NCBI GenBank assembly: GCA_019913005.1 | Contig: JAIOHL010000197.1 | Span: 1 to 48,470, forward strand | Direction: 5' to 3' | Length of the DNA: 48,470 nucleotides | Source: Anaerolineae bacterium | GTDB lineage: Bacteria; Chloroflexota; Anaerolineae; Aggregatilineales; J027 | Shown: positions 1 to 8,865 of the stretch, in pieces | How positions within the stretch are numbered: position 1 is the stretch's first letter | How the letters are laid out: every line of letters starts with the position of its first letter | The notes under the pieces: model-generated | Databases searched by the model: none | Told to the model about the DNA's origin: nothing | The model's input: the letters and a program-made list of their open reading frames with translations, nothing else | Made by a program: the position numbers and the translations under genes

Positions 1-2238
1 GTACTTGCGCCCTCCGCAGCCGATGGTATGGGTGGTGGTGGTGGCGGCGGCGGTGGCGGTGGTTTGACCAGCGTCAACGTCCGTGAGAACTTTGAACAAA
101 CGCCCCTGTGGGCGCCACATGTCGTTACCGATGAAAATGGCAAGGCGTCAGTCTCGATTGACCTGCCCGATAACCTGACGACATGGAAATTGGATGCACG
201 GGCCGTCACGTTGGATACAGAAGTGGGCCAGACCACAACTGAGATCATCACGACCCTGCCCTTGCTAATTCGCCCCGTCGCGCCACGTTTCTTCGTGGTC
301 GGAGATAAGGTTCAGTTGGCGGCAGTGGTCAATAACAATACGACTGAAGCCCAGACCGTACAGGTAATCCTCGAATCCAGCGGTGTCACGCTTGAAAGCG
401 AAGCCACCCAAACTGTAACCATCGAACCCGCCGCTCGCGCACGGATTGAATGGAATGTCGTTGCCGAAGATGTGCCGTTTATTGACCTGACGTTTGGCGT
501 CATCGGGGCGGACTATTCCGACGCGGTGAAACCAACCCTTGCCACTGGCCCGGATGGTACGATTCCAGTCTATCGCTATACCGCACCAGACACAGTAGGC
601 ACAGCGGGGATGTTGATGGATGCGGGTTCACGCACCGAAGGCATCAGTTTACCGACACGCATTGACACCAGTCGGGGTGAACTCACTATCCATCTCGACC
701 CATCGCTGGCGGCAACCCTGACAGATTCGTTCGACTACCTTCAGAACTATCCACACCAGTGCATCGAACAAACGGTTAGCCGCTTCTTGCCGAATATCGT
801 CACCTATGCCGCCCTTAAGGATTTGGGGATTCAAGACCCTGAATTAGAAGCGAATCTGTTTGTGGCCCTTGAACAAGCACTTGAAAAACTCATCACCCAA
901 CAAAATCCTGATGGCGGGTGGGGCTGGTTTGGCGGCATGGAAAGTAATCCATTGGTGACGGCCTACGCTGCGCTCTCGCTCATCGAAGCACGCGAGGCGG
1001 GGCTAACCTATGATGCCAATATGCTGAGTCGTGCCTTGAATTTCGTGCAGAGCGATGTCAAAGCCGTGACGATCAACAGCGACACATGGCAGTTGAACCG
1101 GCAGGCGTTTTATGCCTATGTGTTTGCCCGTGATGGCCAAGCCGATCTGAGTCAGTTGACCTCACTCTATGATCAGCGGCTACGGCTGTCGTATATGGCA
1201 CGGGCCTACCTGCTGATGGTTTATCAACAGGTGAACCCGAATGCTCCTGAAATCGCCGATTTGGTGAGCGACCTAACCAATGCCGCTTTCCTCTCGGCAA
1301 CGGGGGCACATTGGGAAGAAGAAAATGACGACTGGTGGAACTGGGGCAGCAACACCCGCACCACCGCCGTTGTCTTGGCGGCCCTTGTGCAAGCCCGTCC
1401 CGATAATGAGCTTCTGCCAAATGTAGTACGCTGGTTGATGGTAGCACGTGAAGGCGACCACTGGCAATCTACCCAAGAAACCGTGTGGGCCATCATCGGC
1501 TTGACCAAATGGATGGTACATACCGGCGAATTGCAGGGCAGTTACGAATACACCACCGATCTGAACGCCGAAAATATCGCCGATACCACCGTCACGCCGG
1601 ACACCGTGCGCGAAGGTCAAGTTTTGCGGATTGCGGTCAGTGAATTGCTACAAGATGAACTCAACCGTTTGGTGATTGGACGTGGTGAGGGCGAAGGCGT
1701 GTTGTATTACACCGCTCATCTCAATATCCGACTGCCTGTGGATGCGGTTGAACCCGTCAGCAAGGGGATTACCGTCACCCGCCAATATTTCTTGGAGGGC
1801 GACCCTGAAACCTCCATCACCAGTGCCAAAGTCGGCGACATCATCACTGTCCGCTTGACCATTACCTTGTCAGAGGACATCTACTACTTCGTCTTGGAAG
1901 ACCCCATTCCCGCTGGAACGGAGGGAGTAGATACCTCACTACTGACGACCAGCCAACGCGCTGAAGGGCCAGATTTGCAGATTGTGTGGGATGACTATGA
2001 TCCATTCTGGTATTGGGGCTGGTGGTGGTTTGACCGCACCGAACTGCGCGATGAACAGACCAATCTCTATGCCGATTATCTGCCTGATGGCACCTATACC
2101 TATACCTATCAAATTCGGGCCAGTGTTGCAGGTGAATTTCAAACCATCCCATCGCACGCCTATGCCTTCTACTTCCCGGAAGTTTTTGGCACATCCAACG
2201 GCACCCTGTTCACGGTGGAGGAAAGCGAAACCGAGTAG
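1..2238 (+). CDS. Alpha-2-macroglobulin family protein, C-terminal part (5' end outside window)
   Basis: The frame is open from base 1, so the gene starts upstream. About 745 residues are visible, the C-terminal half of a bacterial alpha-2-macroglobulin. These are periplasmic or surface protease traps that bind attacking proteases covalently through an internal thioester. The thioester motif C-I-E-Q is intact (bases 760-771), preceded by YPHQ as is usual in bacterial members. The stretch NFEQTPLWAPHVVTDENG near the start matches the region at the macroglobulin-core/bait boundary. A run of 11 glycines (31-63) precedes it and is probably a flexible linker. The thioester domain is followed by Trp-rich beta domains up to the stop. 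The gene ends at a hairpin terminator. Family assignment is firm; the target protease and any signal peptide cannot be seen. Confidence 0.9.
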   Translation, partial: VLAPSAADGMGGGGGGGGGGGLTSVNVRENFEQTPLWAPHVVTDENGKASVSIDLPDNLTTWKLDARAVTLDTEVGQTTTEIITTLPLLIRPVAPRFFVVGDKVQLAAVVNNNTTEAQTVQVILESSGVTLESEATQTVTIEPAARARIEWNVVAEDVPFIDLTFGVIGADYSDAVKPTLATGPDGTIPVYRYTAPDTVGTAGMLMDAGSRTEGISLPTRIDTSRGELTIHLDPSLAATLTDSFDYLQNYPHQCIEQTVSRFLPNIVTYAALKDLGIQDPELEANLFVALEQALEKLITQQNPDGGWGWFGGMESNPLVTAYAALSLIEAREAGLTYDANMLSRALNFVQSDVKAVTINSDTWQLNRQAFYAYVFARDGQADLSQLTSLYDQRLRLSYMARAYLLMVYQQVNPNAPEIADLVSDLTNAAFLSATGAHWEEENDDWWNWGSNTRTTAVVLAALVQARPDNELLPNVVRWLMVAREGDHWQSTQETVWAIIGLTKWMVHTGELQGSYEYTTDLNAENIADTTVTPDTVREGQVLRIAVSELLQDELNRLVIGRGEGEGVLYYTAHLNIRLPVDAVEPVSKGITVTRQYFLEGDPETSITSAKVGDIITVRLTITLSEDIYYFVLEDPIPAGTEGVDTSLLTTSQRAEGPDLQIVWDDYDPFWYWGWWWFDRTELRDEQTNLYADYLPDGTYTYTYQIRASVAGEFQTIPSHAYAFYFPEVFGTSNGTLFTVEESETE

Positions 2239-2274
2239 ACCAGCGCTCTGCTTAATCAATTAGCCCCCAGCTTT

Positions 2275-2313
2275 TACCCCCTTGCCAATCATGCGGTGAG
2301 GGGGTATTTTTCT
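2275..2313 (+). terminator. Intrinsic terminator after the macroglobulin gene
   Basis: TACCCCC (2275-2281) pairs with GGGGGTA (2300-2306) and is followed by a T-rich run (TTTTTCTC). It lies 37 bases after the stop codon. Confidence 0.75.
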
Positions 2314-2378
2314 CAGTCCGACCCACGTGGGATTAAGCACTCGACTAATATTTCAATAGTTGCATCCTTCAAATTGAC

Positions 2379-2384
2379 TATAAT
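2379..2384 (+). promoter_or_regulatory. Possible -10 element before the methyltransferase
   Basis: A perfect TATAAT lies 38 bases upstream of the start codon at 2423. No good -35 hexamer sits at 16-18 bases; TTGCAT at 2360-2365 is only 13 bases away, so this is tentative. Confidence 0.35.
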
Positions 2385-2422
2385 GGATTCATTCGATATT
2401 TCGAGCACTTTGGAGGCGCATC

Positions 2423-3118
2423 ATGCCCGCCCAAGATGAAATTTACCAAAAACATGCCAAAAAATATGATTTGCTGGTCATGCGCGAGGACTATCAAGAG
2501 AATATTCTGGCCGCTCTGCGAACCATCTATCCATTGCAAAATGCCGAAGTAGTCGAATTTGGGGCGGGTACGGGTCGGATGACGGGCATTGTCGCCCCTT
2601 ACGTCAAATCCATTCTGGCAACCGATATATCCGAGCATATGTTGGCCGTTGCAGATGAAAAATTAACCCCACACTATCCCCATCTGCGCTTGGCAGTGGC
2701 CGATAATCGCCAGATGCCGATCAAAACCGCCTGTGCCGACATCACCATTGCCGGGTGGAGTTTTGGACATGCGACGGTCTGGTATCAGGACAGATGGCGT
2801 GAGGAAATTAGCCTAGCGGTAACTGAGATGAAGCGGGTTTTGCGTCCGGGTGGAGTCGCCGTCATATTAGAAACACTGGGGACAGGCCGTGAAACGCCAA
2901 ACCCACCCACTGACATCCTTGCCGATTATTACAATTGGATGGAAAACGAGCAGCGGTTTAGTCATACATGGATTCGCACCGATTATCAGTTTGAGTCACC
3001 GGCGGAAGCCGATTTTCTGGTGCGCTTCTTTTTTGGCAATGATTTTGCGGACACGGTCATGAAGGATAAGCGCGTCATTTTGCCAGAATGCACCGGCATT
3101 TGGTGGCTAACCGTGTAA
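2423..3118 (+). CDS. Class I SAM-dependent methyltransferase
   Basis: 231 residues. The SAM-binding motif I is VVEFGAGTGRMTG (about residues 43-55), followed by the acidic end of strand 2 (ATDIS) and the LRPGG motif typical of UbiE/BioC-type Methyltransf_11 enzymes. A strong Shine-Dalgarno (GGAGGCG) lies just before the ATG. The substrate is not identifiable: the C-terminal part, with many aromatic residues, has no feature I can tie to a known pathway. Its last 12 bases overlap the end of the convergent NUDIX gene. It follows a terminator, so it is probably transcribed alone. Confidence 0.8.
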   Translation: MPAQDEIYQKHAKKYDLLVMREDYQENILAALRTIYPLQNAEVVEFGAGTGRMTGIVAPYVKSILATDISEHMLAVADEKLTPHYPHLRLAVADNRQMPIKTACADITIAGWSFGHATVWYQDRWREEISLAVTEMKRVLRPGGVAVILETLGTGRETPNPPTDILADYYNWMENEQRFSHTWIRTDYQFESPAEADFLVRFFFGNDFADTVMKDKRVILPECTGIWWLTV

Positions 3119-3586
3119 GGCCAATTGGACGGCTTTCCACACCATATCACCAGCGGTAAAACTCTCGGCGGCGCAATCATTGACGGCCACCCAATGCGGA
3201 TTGGTCGTCCACTCATCCGCTAAAATGCTATTACGGATCACACCGCCTGTCACCTCAGCCCGAAAGAAAAAATGGAGGGTATGCCAATGTTTGCCGCTTG
3301 GGGTCAGGAAGAAATTATCCTGCACATGCACCAACTCGATAATTTTGGCTTCTAGGCCTGTTTCCTCCCATACTTCGCGGATTAGCGCTTCCTCGACTCT
3401 TTCCCACACCTCAACCCCACCACCGGGTAAGTCAAATTTGTGGGTGTGGATATTATCCTGCACCAATAATTCGCCTTTGTCATTCAAAATGAGGGCATAG
3501 ACGCTGGGCCGCCACACCATTTTTTCGACCAGCATCTCGACCTGTTCCCCTTGAACGTTACGCCCTTTGACAAATTCTGGTGGCAT
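3107..3586 (-). CDS. NUDIX hydrolase
   Basis: 159 residues. A complete Nudix box fits G-x5-E-x7-REUxEExGU: G56, E62, R70, E71, E74, E75, G77. It is preceded by the usual FDLPGG. NUDIX enzymes hydrolyse nucleoside diphosphates linked to another moiety using Mg2+ bound by the box glutamates. The early part (VWRPSVYALILNDKGELLVQ) is the standard NUDIX beta strand. Substrate cannot be read from the sequence. It is the last gene of a leftward group, 10 bases after the DUF5996 gene, and ends in convergent overlap with the methyltransferase. Confidence 0.85.
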   Translation of the reverse strand: MPPEFVKGRNVQGEQVEMLVEKMVWRPSVYALILNDKGELLVQDNIHTHKFDLPGGGVEVWERVEEALIREVWEETGLEAKIIELVHVQDNFFLTPSGKHWHTLHFFFRAEVTGGVIRNSILADEWTTNPHWVAVNDCAAESFTAGDMVWKAVQLALHG

Positions 3587-3596
3587 AGGCCTTGTT

Positions 3597-4382
3597 TTAT
3601 CCTTTGGTCATGAGCGGGGCAATGGCTTGGAAAATCTGGGTTTGGAGGCCTTCAATCACCTGTGAAGTCCCGGTCATCCCGCGCAGACTGTCATATGGAA
3701 TCATGACACCTGTCCAGCCTTCGGTGTGCCACTGGGCCAGCGGCGGCAGTGGAATATCCAACAATCCGGGAGGGATGGGCCACGCATAGGCATAAAAATA
3801 GGGACGTGGTAGGCCTTCACTGAGGGGGGCAAAGCCAAAATTGAGATGAGGCGTTTGTTCACTGGCTTCGTTGGCGGCAAACCACAAAAATGAGAGATCA
3901 AAATGATGCGGCCATACAACAATCGGTGACATTAGGCCGTCTAATCGCGCACGGAAACGGGCGGTGGCGGTAAAGATTGAATACAGGGCGTCGGCATAAT
4001 CTTCAGCCAGCGACGGGCTGATAACAAATGGCTCAGTATCGGATAGTTTGTCAGTGGGCAAGGTAATCGGATGGCCTAGATGGGCCAATAATGCGACGGT
4101 GGCCTGAGCTAAGGTGGCTTGGTTGTGCCCAATCAGTGAAATATCAACAGTGGGGCTGCCTGCCGCGCGATACACCAGATGGCTGTTTACAAAATCGAGT
4201 ACAAATTCACCGCCAATGGGTAATAAACCTGTGCTTAATCCCTCTGGTACGACTTGCAGGCTGTGATGTAAAGAATGGGGCAGCGGCTGAAGTGTCTGCA
4301 AGCAAATTTCACGCAGCACTTTGCAGGCGCGGTGCAAGCTATCACGGGTATCGTCCCAAAAATTTAGTTCGGGCAGCAACAT
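3597..4382 (-). CDS. DUF5996 family protein, function unknown
   Basis: 261 residues, soluble, no signal peptide. The arrangement matches my memory of DUF5996: an N-terminal W-D-x-T-x-x-x-x-H segment, a central VVWPHHFDLSFLWF segment, then PYFYAYAWPIPPG and a final IPYDSLRG. A search would confirm the family. No catalytic role is known to me. A good Shine-Dalgarno (AAGGAAA) precedes the ATG. It lies between the sugar-phosphate transferase (18 bases upstream) and the NUDIX gene (10 bases downstream) and is probably cotranscribed with both. Confidence 0.7.
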   Translation of the reverse strand: MLLPELNFWDDTRDSLHRACKVLREICLQTLQPLPHSLHHSLQVVPEGLSTGLLPIGGEFVLDFVNSHLVYRAAGSPTVDISLIGHNQATLAQATVALLAHLGHPITLPTDKLSDTEPFVISPSLAEDYADALYSIFTATARFRARLDGLMSPIVVWPHHFDLSFLWFAANEASEQTPHLNFGFAPLSEGLPRPYFYAYAWPIPPGLLDIPLPPLAQWHTEGWTGVMIPYDSLRGMTGTSQVIEGLQTQIFQAIAPLMTKG

Positions 4383-4400
4383 AGGGATTTCCTTTTAGGA

Positions 4401-5486
4401 TTATTTTGACGTATCCGAGCGGGGCACAACCGGTATACCGTTGGAGCGCCCCCGCCAACTGACAATGACAAACGTACCCAGCACAATAATCACCATCACC
4501 ACCAAGCCCAACAATTTATAGAGGCGGCTGGTAGTCAACAGCGCGATACCGCCAAACAAGGCGCTGAACACATAATAGCCTAAGACGATGGTGCGCTGTG
4601 AATAGCCCAAATCCACCAAGCGCAAATGTAAGTGTCCACGATCCCCCATCATCGGGTTACGGCCCTCACTCATACGGCGAATGGCTTGCCACGCCAAATC
4701 CATCAGGGGCAGCCCCATCACCAGCAAAATGGTCGCCATTTTCGCCCCGCCGATGATGGCAAGGCATCCCAGCGTGAAACCCAGAAAGGTGGCACCACCC
4801 CCCATAAAAATTTTGGCGGGGTGGAAATTATAGGGCAAGAATCCCAGTGTTGCGCCAAATAGGGCTAGGGGCAGCAAGCCGACACTAATCTGGTTGAGTT
4901 CAAAGGTGGCGTGAAGAAAAATGACGAGTGAGGCAATTGCTCCGACACCCGCTGCTAGGCCATCCAACCCATCCAAAAAATTGACCGTATTCATCATCAA
5001 TCCCAACCAAAATAGGCTGAGGGTCACGGTTATCCAATAAGGCCAGTCTGATGTGGTGTTCCCGCTAAAAGGGTTATTGAAACTCTCAATAAAAATGAGG
5101 AAGGCAACCGCAATGGCAGCAGCAGTCAACTGCGCCAGATAATTGATGATGGGTGAAAAATCGTATTTATCATCAAGGAATCCCATAATATAGATGAAAA
5201 TTCCGCCGACCAGCAAACCAGTCAGGCGGATAATTTCGTTGGAATCAGTGGTTTCTACGTCGGTGAACTGGGCGACAATCACCGCCATAATAAACGACAG
5301 GGCAATGGCTAGGCCACCCAATTTGGAGGTGGGATGTTGATGTAGGCGGCGTCCCCCCGGTTTTGCCAAAATATTGAGCCGATGCCCCAAGCGAATCATC
5401 AATGGGGACAGAAGCATTGACAACCCAAAGGCCACCCCAAAGACAATTAAGAACGATGGCCCATGTTTTGACACAATATCTGTCAT
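4401..5486 (-). CDS. MraY/WecA-type polyprenyl-phosphate sugar-1-phosphate transferase
   Basis: 361 residues with roughly ten hydrophobic membrane segments. Motifs of the family are present: GGRRLHQHPTSKLGG (about 44-58), FLDDKYD with the catalytic Asp pair (105-106), NTVNFLDGLDGLAAG, and a cytoplasmic loop GDRGHLHLRLVDLGYS of the histidine motif seen in WecA/TagO types. The enzyme moves a sugar 1-phosphate (likely GlcNAc-1-P) from UDP-sugar to undecaprenyl phosphate at the inner face of the membrane, starting glycan synthesis. The histidine loop favours a WecA/TagO role over MraY, but no glycan genes lie next to it. It lies 34 bases after upp. Confidence 0.85.
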   Translation of the reverse strand: MTDIVSKHGPSFLIVFGVAFGLSMLLSPLMIRLGHRLNILAKPGGRRLHQHPTSKLGGLAIALSFIMAVIVAQFTDVETTDSNEIIRLTGLLVGGIFIYIMGFLDDKYDFSPIINYLAQLTAAAIAVAFLIFIESFNNPFSGNTTSDWPYWITVTLSLFWLGLMMNTVNFLDGLDGLAAGVGAIASLVIFLHATFELNQISVGLLPLALFGATLGFLPYNFHPAKIFMGGGATFLGFTLGCLAIIGGAKMATILLVMGLPLMDLAWQAIRRMSEGRNPMMGDRGHLHLRLVDLGYSQRTIVLGYYVFSALFGGIALLTTSRLYKLLGLVVMVIIVLGTFVIVSWRGRSNGIPVVPRSDTSK

Positions 5487-5520
5487 AATCTAATGCCTAT
5501 TCAGTGCTTGTGAAAACCCA

Positions 5521-6147
5521 TTAGGCTGTACCGAACTGACGATCTCCGGCATCACCCAAACCGGGCACGATGAAGCCAATCTCATTGAGGTGGTCATCAA
5601 CGGCGGCAAGGTGAATGGGCACATCTGGGTGTACCGTCGAGAGCTTGTCAATTCCTTCCGGCGCACCAATCAGGCCCACATACTTAATATGGTGGACACC
5701 CCAATTTTTCAAGACATCTACCGCCGCGACTGCTGAACCACCTGTCGCCAACATGGGGTCGAGAATCAGGCATAACTGGACAGTCGGCTCAACAGGGAGT
5801 TTATTGTAATATTGGACAGGACGCAGAGTGCGTTCATCACGGTAGAAACCTAGATGCCAGACCTGTGCGCCGGGGATCATTTCGAGCATTCCAGCCACCA
5901 TACCAAGACCTGCCCGCAAAATTGGAACGAGGCCAATCTCTTGCTTTAGGCGATGGCCCGGTGCTTGACCCATTGGCGTGTTAACGGTTAGTCCATCCAG
6001 TTCAAGATCGGCAGTCGCTTCATAGCATAACAATTTTGCCATTTCGCCTACCAACTCACGAAATTGGCGGTGTTTGGTTTCGGTGTCTCGAAGCAAGGCA
6101 AGTTTGTGCTGCAAAAGGGGGTGTTTGGACACATGCACTTGTGCCAT
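5521..6147 (-). CDS. upp: Uracil phosphoribosyltransferase
   Basis: Converts uracil plus PRPP to UMP in pyrimidine salvage. The chosen ATG at 6147 gives 208 residues, the usual Upp length, starting [12 protein letters not shown]. The frame is open further upstream (to 6255), but that part does not resemble the family. The PRPP-binding loop [10 protein letters not shown] (about residues 129-138), the [10 protein letters not shown] motif and a C-terminal [10 protein letters not shown] typical of Upp are all present. A good GGAGG lies about 35 bases before the chosen ATG, too far to serve it directly, so the start is the weak point. It heads a leftward group with the sugar-phosphate transferase. 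Confidence 0.92.
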   Translation of the reverse strand: MAQVHVSKHPLLQHKLALLRDTETKHRQFRELVGEMAKLLCYEATADLELDGLTVNTPMGQAPGHRLKQEIGLVPILRAGLGMVAGMLEMIPGAQVWHLGFYRDERTLRPVQYYNKLPVEPTVQLCLILDPMLATGGSAVAAVDVLKNWGVHHIKYVGLIGAPEGIDKLSTVHPDVPIHLAAVDDHLNEIGFIVPGLGDAGDRQFGTA

Positions 6148-6297
6148 AAGAGTAGTCAGGGGCAATAAATCTTGCGCCTGAAGTGTCCTCCTTCGTGAAT
6201 TATTCATTAAAATTTTCAATCTCGCCGAAAGATTATACGTGGCGAAGAGGCCCATGTCAAAACATTGTAGATAGGCCTTTTAGCCATTTTGCGCTAG

Positions 6298-6326
6298 TTG
6301 ACTTGCCTATAGGACAAGAGTATAAT
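6298..6326 (+). promoter_or_regulatory. Sigma-70 type promoter for the DUF4388-GTPase group
   Basis: TTGACT (6298-6303), a 17-base spacer and TATAAT (6321-6326): near-consensus. It lies 87 bases before the start codon at 6413, in the divergent gap with upp. Confidence 0.75.
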
Positions 6327-6412
6327 CCCAATGAAGGTTGGCTGATTCATTGATATTGCATTAACACACCGTCAAGGCTAGTTTCTAGCGACTCCAGGAG
6401 CATTACACGTCA

Positions 6413-7303
6413 ATGGCGCTTAAAGGTAATCTAGCGGTTTTTACAACCACGCAATTGCTCAACTTAATTAACCTGTCAAAGAAATCTGGAGTCCTTACCA
6501 TCTACGAAGGTCACAAAACGGGTAAAAAATTGATCATGGGGGACGGTCTTACCCAAATTGATGAAGTCGCTCCCGGCAAAGAAGTCGCCAATCTCAATTT
6601 TCAACAGGGGATGCTGGTATTTGCTCAAATGAACGGTAAGGACGGTCATCTTGCCAGTATTTTGCAGCGAGCCGGGAAATTGAATGAAGAACAAGCCCGC
6701 ACTATCCGCGAGAAAGCCGCCTCGCTCAACGATAAAGGGCTGGCGTTGCGCCTCATCAATGCCAACTATGTGACCAAAAATGATATCGTCCGCAGCATCC
6801 AAAAACACGCCGTCAGCATTGTCTTTGACCTGATGACGTGGAAACAAGAACCCTTCGAATTTAAAGAAAATATCGCCCCACCCGATAGTCACATTCTCGT
6901 GCCGATTGACCTAAAAAACGTTATTATCGAAGGCACACGCATTATCACCGAGCAAAAACATCTGGAAGAAGAAATCGAAAATCTCGATTTTGCGTTAAAA
7001 TTCCCAGAGAATCCGGGTGAAAAGTTCAAGAACGTGCAGCTTGGCACGAATGAATGGCGTGTAGTGGGGTTCATCAACGGTAAAAATACCATTCGGCAGA
7101 TCGGCAAGGCGTGTAACATGACCGATACCGAAATCCGCCGGATTGTTTATGGCTTGTTGCAGGCTGGTTTGGTTCAGATGATTCGACCCCAATCGGCAGA
7201 ACAACCCAAACGTGGCACAGACCTGAAACGGCAGCAGCCCGCCAATACCCGAATTGAGCGTGATGTCATTCAGCGTCTGATTGTAAAAATTAAGAATACC
7301 TAG
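6413..7303 (+). CDS. DUF4388 domain protein (PatA-like N-terminal domain)
   Basis: 296 residues, soluble. It begins MALKGNLAVFTTTQLLNLI with KKSGVLTIYEG and later QQGMLVFAQ, the hallmark of DUF4388. That domain is split here by an insert (about residues 36-65) and then followed by a helical region of the GspE-N kind (ILQRAGKLNEEQARTI, LINANYVTKNDIV). The C-terminal part (about 215-265) looks like a winged helix (VVGFINGKNTIRQIGKACNMTDTEIRRIVYGLLQAGLVQ). Such proteins occur beside small GTPases and Roadblock proteins in signalling modules. The GTPase gene follows 83 bases downstream, which supports a joint role. The precise function is unknown. Confidence 0.75.
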   Translation: MALKGNLAVFTTTQLLNLINLSKKSGVLTIYEGHKTGKKLIMGDGLTQIDEVAPGKEVANLNFQQGMLVFAQMNGKDGHLASILQRAGKLNEEQARTIREKAASLNDKGLALRLINANYVTKNDIVRSIQKHAVSIVFDLMTWKQEPFEFKENIAPPDSHILVPIDLKNVIIEGTRIITEQKHLEEEIENLDFALKFPENPGEKFKNVQLGTNEWRVVGFINGKNTIRQIGKACNMTDTEIRRIVYGLLQAGLVQMIRPQSAEQPKRGTDLKRQQPANTRIERDVIQRLIVKIKNT

Positions 7304-7386
7304 TTTAGTCATCATTTTTTATCATCCGTGCTAGGGAGGGGGTTACTCCCGGCTTTCATGGTAGAAATGCGAGTAACGAGACACCT

Positions 7387-7932
7387 ATGCAAACTGTAAA
7401 AATGGTTATCACTGGCCCTTTTAGTTCGGGCAAAACTGAATTTATTAAATCCATTAGCGAGATCGAGGTTGTCTCGACGGAAAGCCCTATCGCTAAAGAT
7501 TCGCCGGAATCAATGGAGAAAGCCAATACCACCGTTGCGATGGACTTTGGCCGTATCACAGTGGACGACGATTTAGTGCTGTATTTGTTTGGTACCCCCG
7601 GCCAGCGCCGTTTCGACTTTATGTGGGAAATTTTGGCAGAAGGCATGTTGGGTTTCGTGGTCATGGTGGATAGCTCCAAGCCAGAAACGTTCCGTGAAGC
7701 CCGCAGCATCTTGGAAACGTTCCGTGCCTATGCCCCAACGCCGTATGTAGTGGCCGCTAACAAACAAGACCACGAAGACGCATGGAAACCAGAAGACTTG
7801 CGCATCGCCCTCCGTATTGAGGACGAAAACGTGAAACTGCTGTCCTGTGTTGCCAAGAACAAAGAAAGCGTCAAAGAAGTTCTGTTGGAACTGCTCTATT
7901 CAATTTTGGAAGAGATGGACGCGCCAAAATAA
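7387..7932 (+). CDS. Small Ras-like GTPase of the bacterial MglA/Rup-like type
   Basis: 181 residues, a single G domain. P-loop GPFSSGKT (10-17), switch I threonines near 48-49 (TTVAMDFG), G3 as FGTPGQRRF (69-76), and G4 NKQD (125-128). The G3 Asp is replaced by Gly (FGTPGQ where Ras has DTAGQ), as in several bacterial families. No lipidation or membrane signal is seen. Bacterial GTPases of this type act with Roadblock/LC7 proteins and DUF4388 proteins in polarity or signalling. Here the DUF4388 gene is directly upstream; no Roadblock gene is in the window. The start ATG is weakly supported by a ribosome site. Confidence 0.85.
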   Translation: MQTVKMVITGPFSSGKTEFIKSISEIEVVSTESPIAKDSPESMEKANTTVAMDFGRITVDDDLVLYLFGTPGQRRFDFMWEILAEGMLGFVVMVDSSKPETFREARSILETFRAYAPTPYVVAANKQDHEDAWKPEDLRIALRIEDENVKLLSCVAKNKESVKEVLLELLYSILEEMDAPK

Positions 7933-8005
7933 TCCTTGCAATTGGCGAGGGGCAGCAAACAATTTTTATCTTTTAATCACCAATGCAATCGCTAGGATTA
8001 TTGCT

Positions 8006-8821
8006 GTGCCTTTATTGGTAACTGAAGCGCCTAATCCCGGTATTATCCATTATGAAACTTATGGTCGGGGTCGTCCAGTTTTGTTTTTACACGGATGGCT
8101 CGGCTCATGGGCTTTGTGGCGTCCCACCATTGAAGCGTTGGGTCAAGAATATAAAACCTATTCCCTAGATTTTTGGGGCTTTGGCGAAAGTCGCGGCTCG
8201 GGCGAAAACTCGGCTAATCTCCAGTCTTTTCAGGTAGATAGCTTCGTCGAGATGGTCAGCCAATTTATGGATAAATTGGGCATCCCCAAAGCCGCCGTGG
8301 TTGGACACAGTATGGGGGGGACGGTCTCGCTGAACACAGGGATCAAGTACCCCGATAAGGTTGTGAAAGCCTGCTGTATAGGCTCCCCCATCAACGGGAA
8401 TTCCTTAAACTTGCTGCTCAAGCTCTCCGGTGTACCCGCCTTTGCCTTTATTGTGTGGCGCTTCCCCCCGCTGCTGCGAATGTTCTTACGCATCTACAGC
8501 CGCTTTATGGCAAAAGACGGCAAAAAGATGGCGGCGATGATTAACCAAGATGTGTCGCAGGTCACCATGGAATCATTCTTCCAAAGCATTGGTACCCTGC
8601 GTGAGACCAACCTCACCGATCAACTCAACAAAATTACCATGCCGACACTGGGGATTTATGGCAAACGTGACATCATTGTAAATCCCAATCAGCGCCATCT
8701 CTTGGCAAAAGGTGTACCCCATGCCAAAGTTGTCTATATTGAGGATGCGGGACATTTCCCCATGCTGGATACCCCCGACCTCTTCTTGGAGACGCTGCGG
8801 AATTTCCTAAAAATCAAATAG
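8006..8821 (+). CDS. Alpha/beta hydrolase
   Basis: GTG start at 8006 with AGGA upstream gives 271 residues beginning MPLLVTEAPNPG. The open frame runs back to 7847 inside the GTPase gene, but that part is Cys/Trp-rich, unlike the family, and out of frame with a real gene. Oxyanion-hole motif HGW (29-31), nucleophile elbow GHSMGG with Ser102, acid in GKRDIIV and histidine in DAGHFPMLDTPD form the usual triad. The fold suggests an esterase, lipase or C-C hydrolase. The substrate cannot be told. It follows the GTPase by 73 bases and may share its promoter. Confidence 0.85.
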   Translation: MPLLVTEAPNPGIIHYETYGRGRPVLFLHGWLGSWALWRPTIEALGQEYKTYSLDFWGFGESRGSGENSANLQSFQVDSFVEMVSQFMDKLGIPKAAVVGHSMGGTVSLNTGIKYPDKVVKACCIGSPINGNSLNLLLKLSGVPAFAFIVWRFPPLLRMFLRIYSRFMAKDGKKMAAMINQDVSQVTMESFFQSIGTLRETNLTDQLNKITMPTLGIYGKRDIIVNPNQRHLLAKGVPHAKVVYIEDAGHFPMLDTPDLFLETLRNFLKIK

Positions 8822-8865
8822 CCCTTATTGCTACCTACCCACATTTTATCCCAACGAGGTGACGC

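Noticed and set aside
6148-6255. 36-residue extension of Upp
   Set aside because: ATG 6147 gives the standard 208-residue enzyme; the extension has no Upp likeness, although a good GGAGG lies within it.
7334-7350. GGGAG/CTCCC hairpin between the DUF4388 and GTPase genes as a terminator
   Set aside because: Only five base pairs and no T-run; at most a weak pause or processing site.
7847-8005. N-terminal extension of the alpha/beta hydrolase
   Set aside because: It overlaps the GTPase 3' end in another frame and is Cys/Trp-rich with no hydrolase likeness; GTG 8006 with AGGA is preferred.
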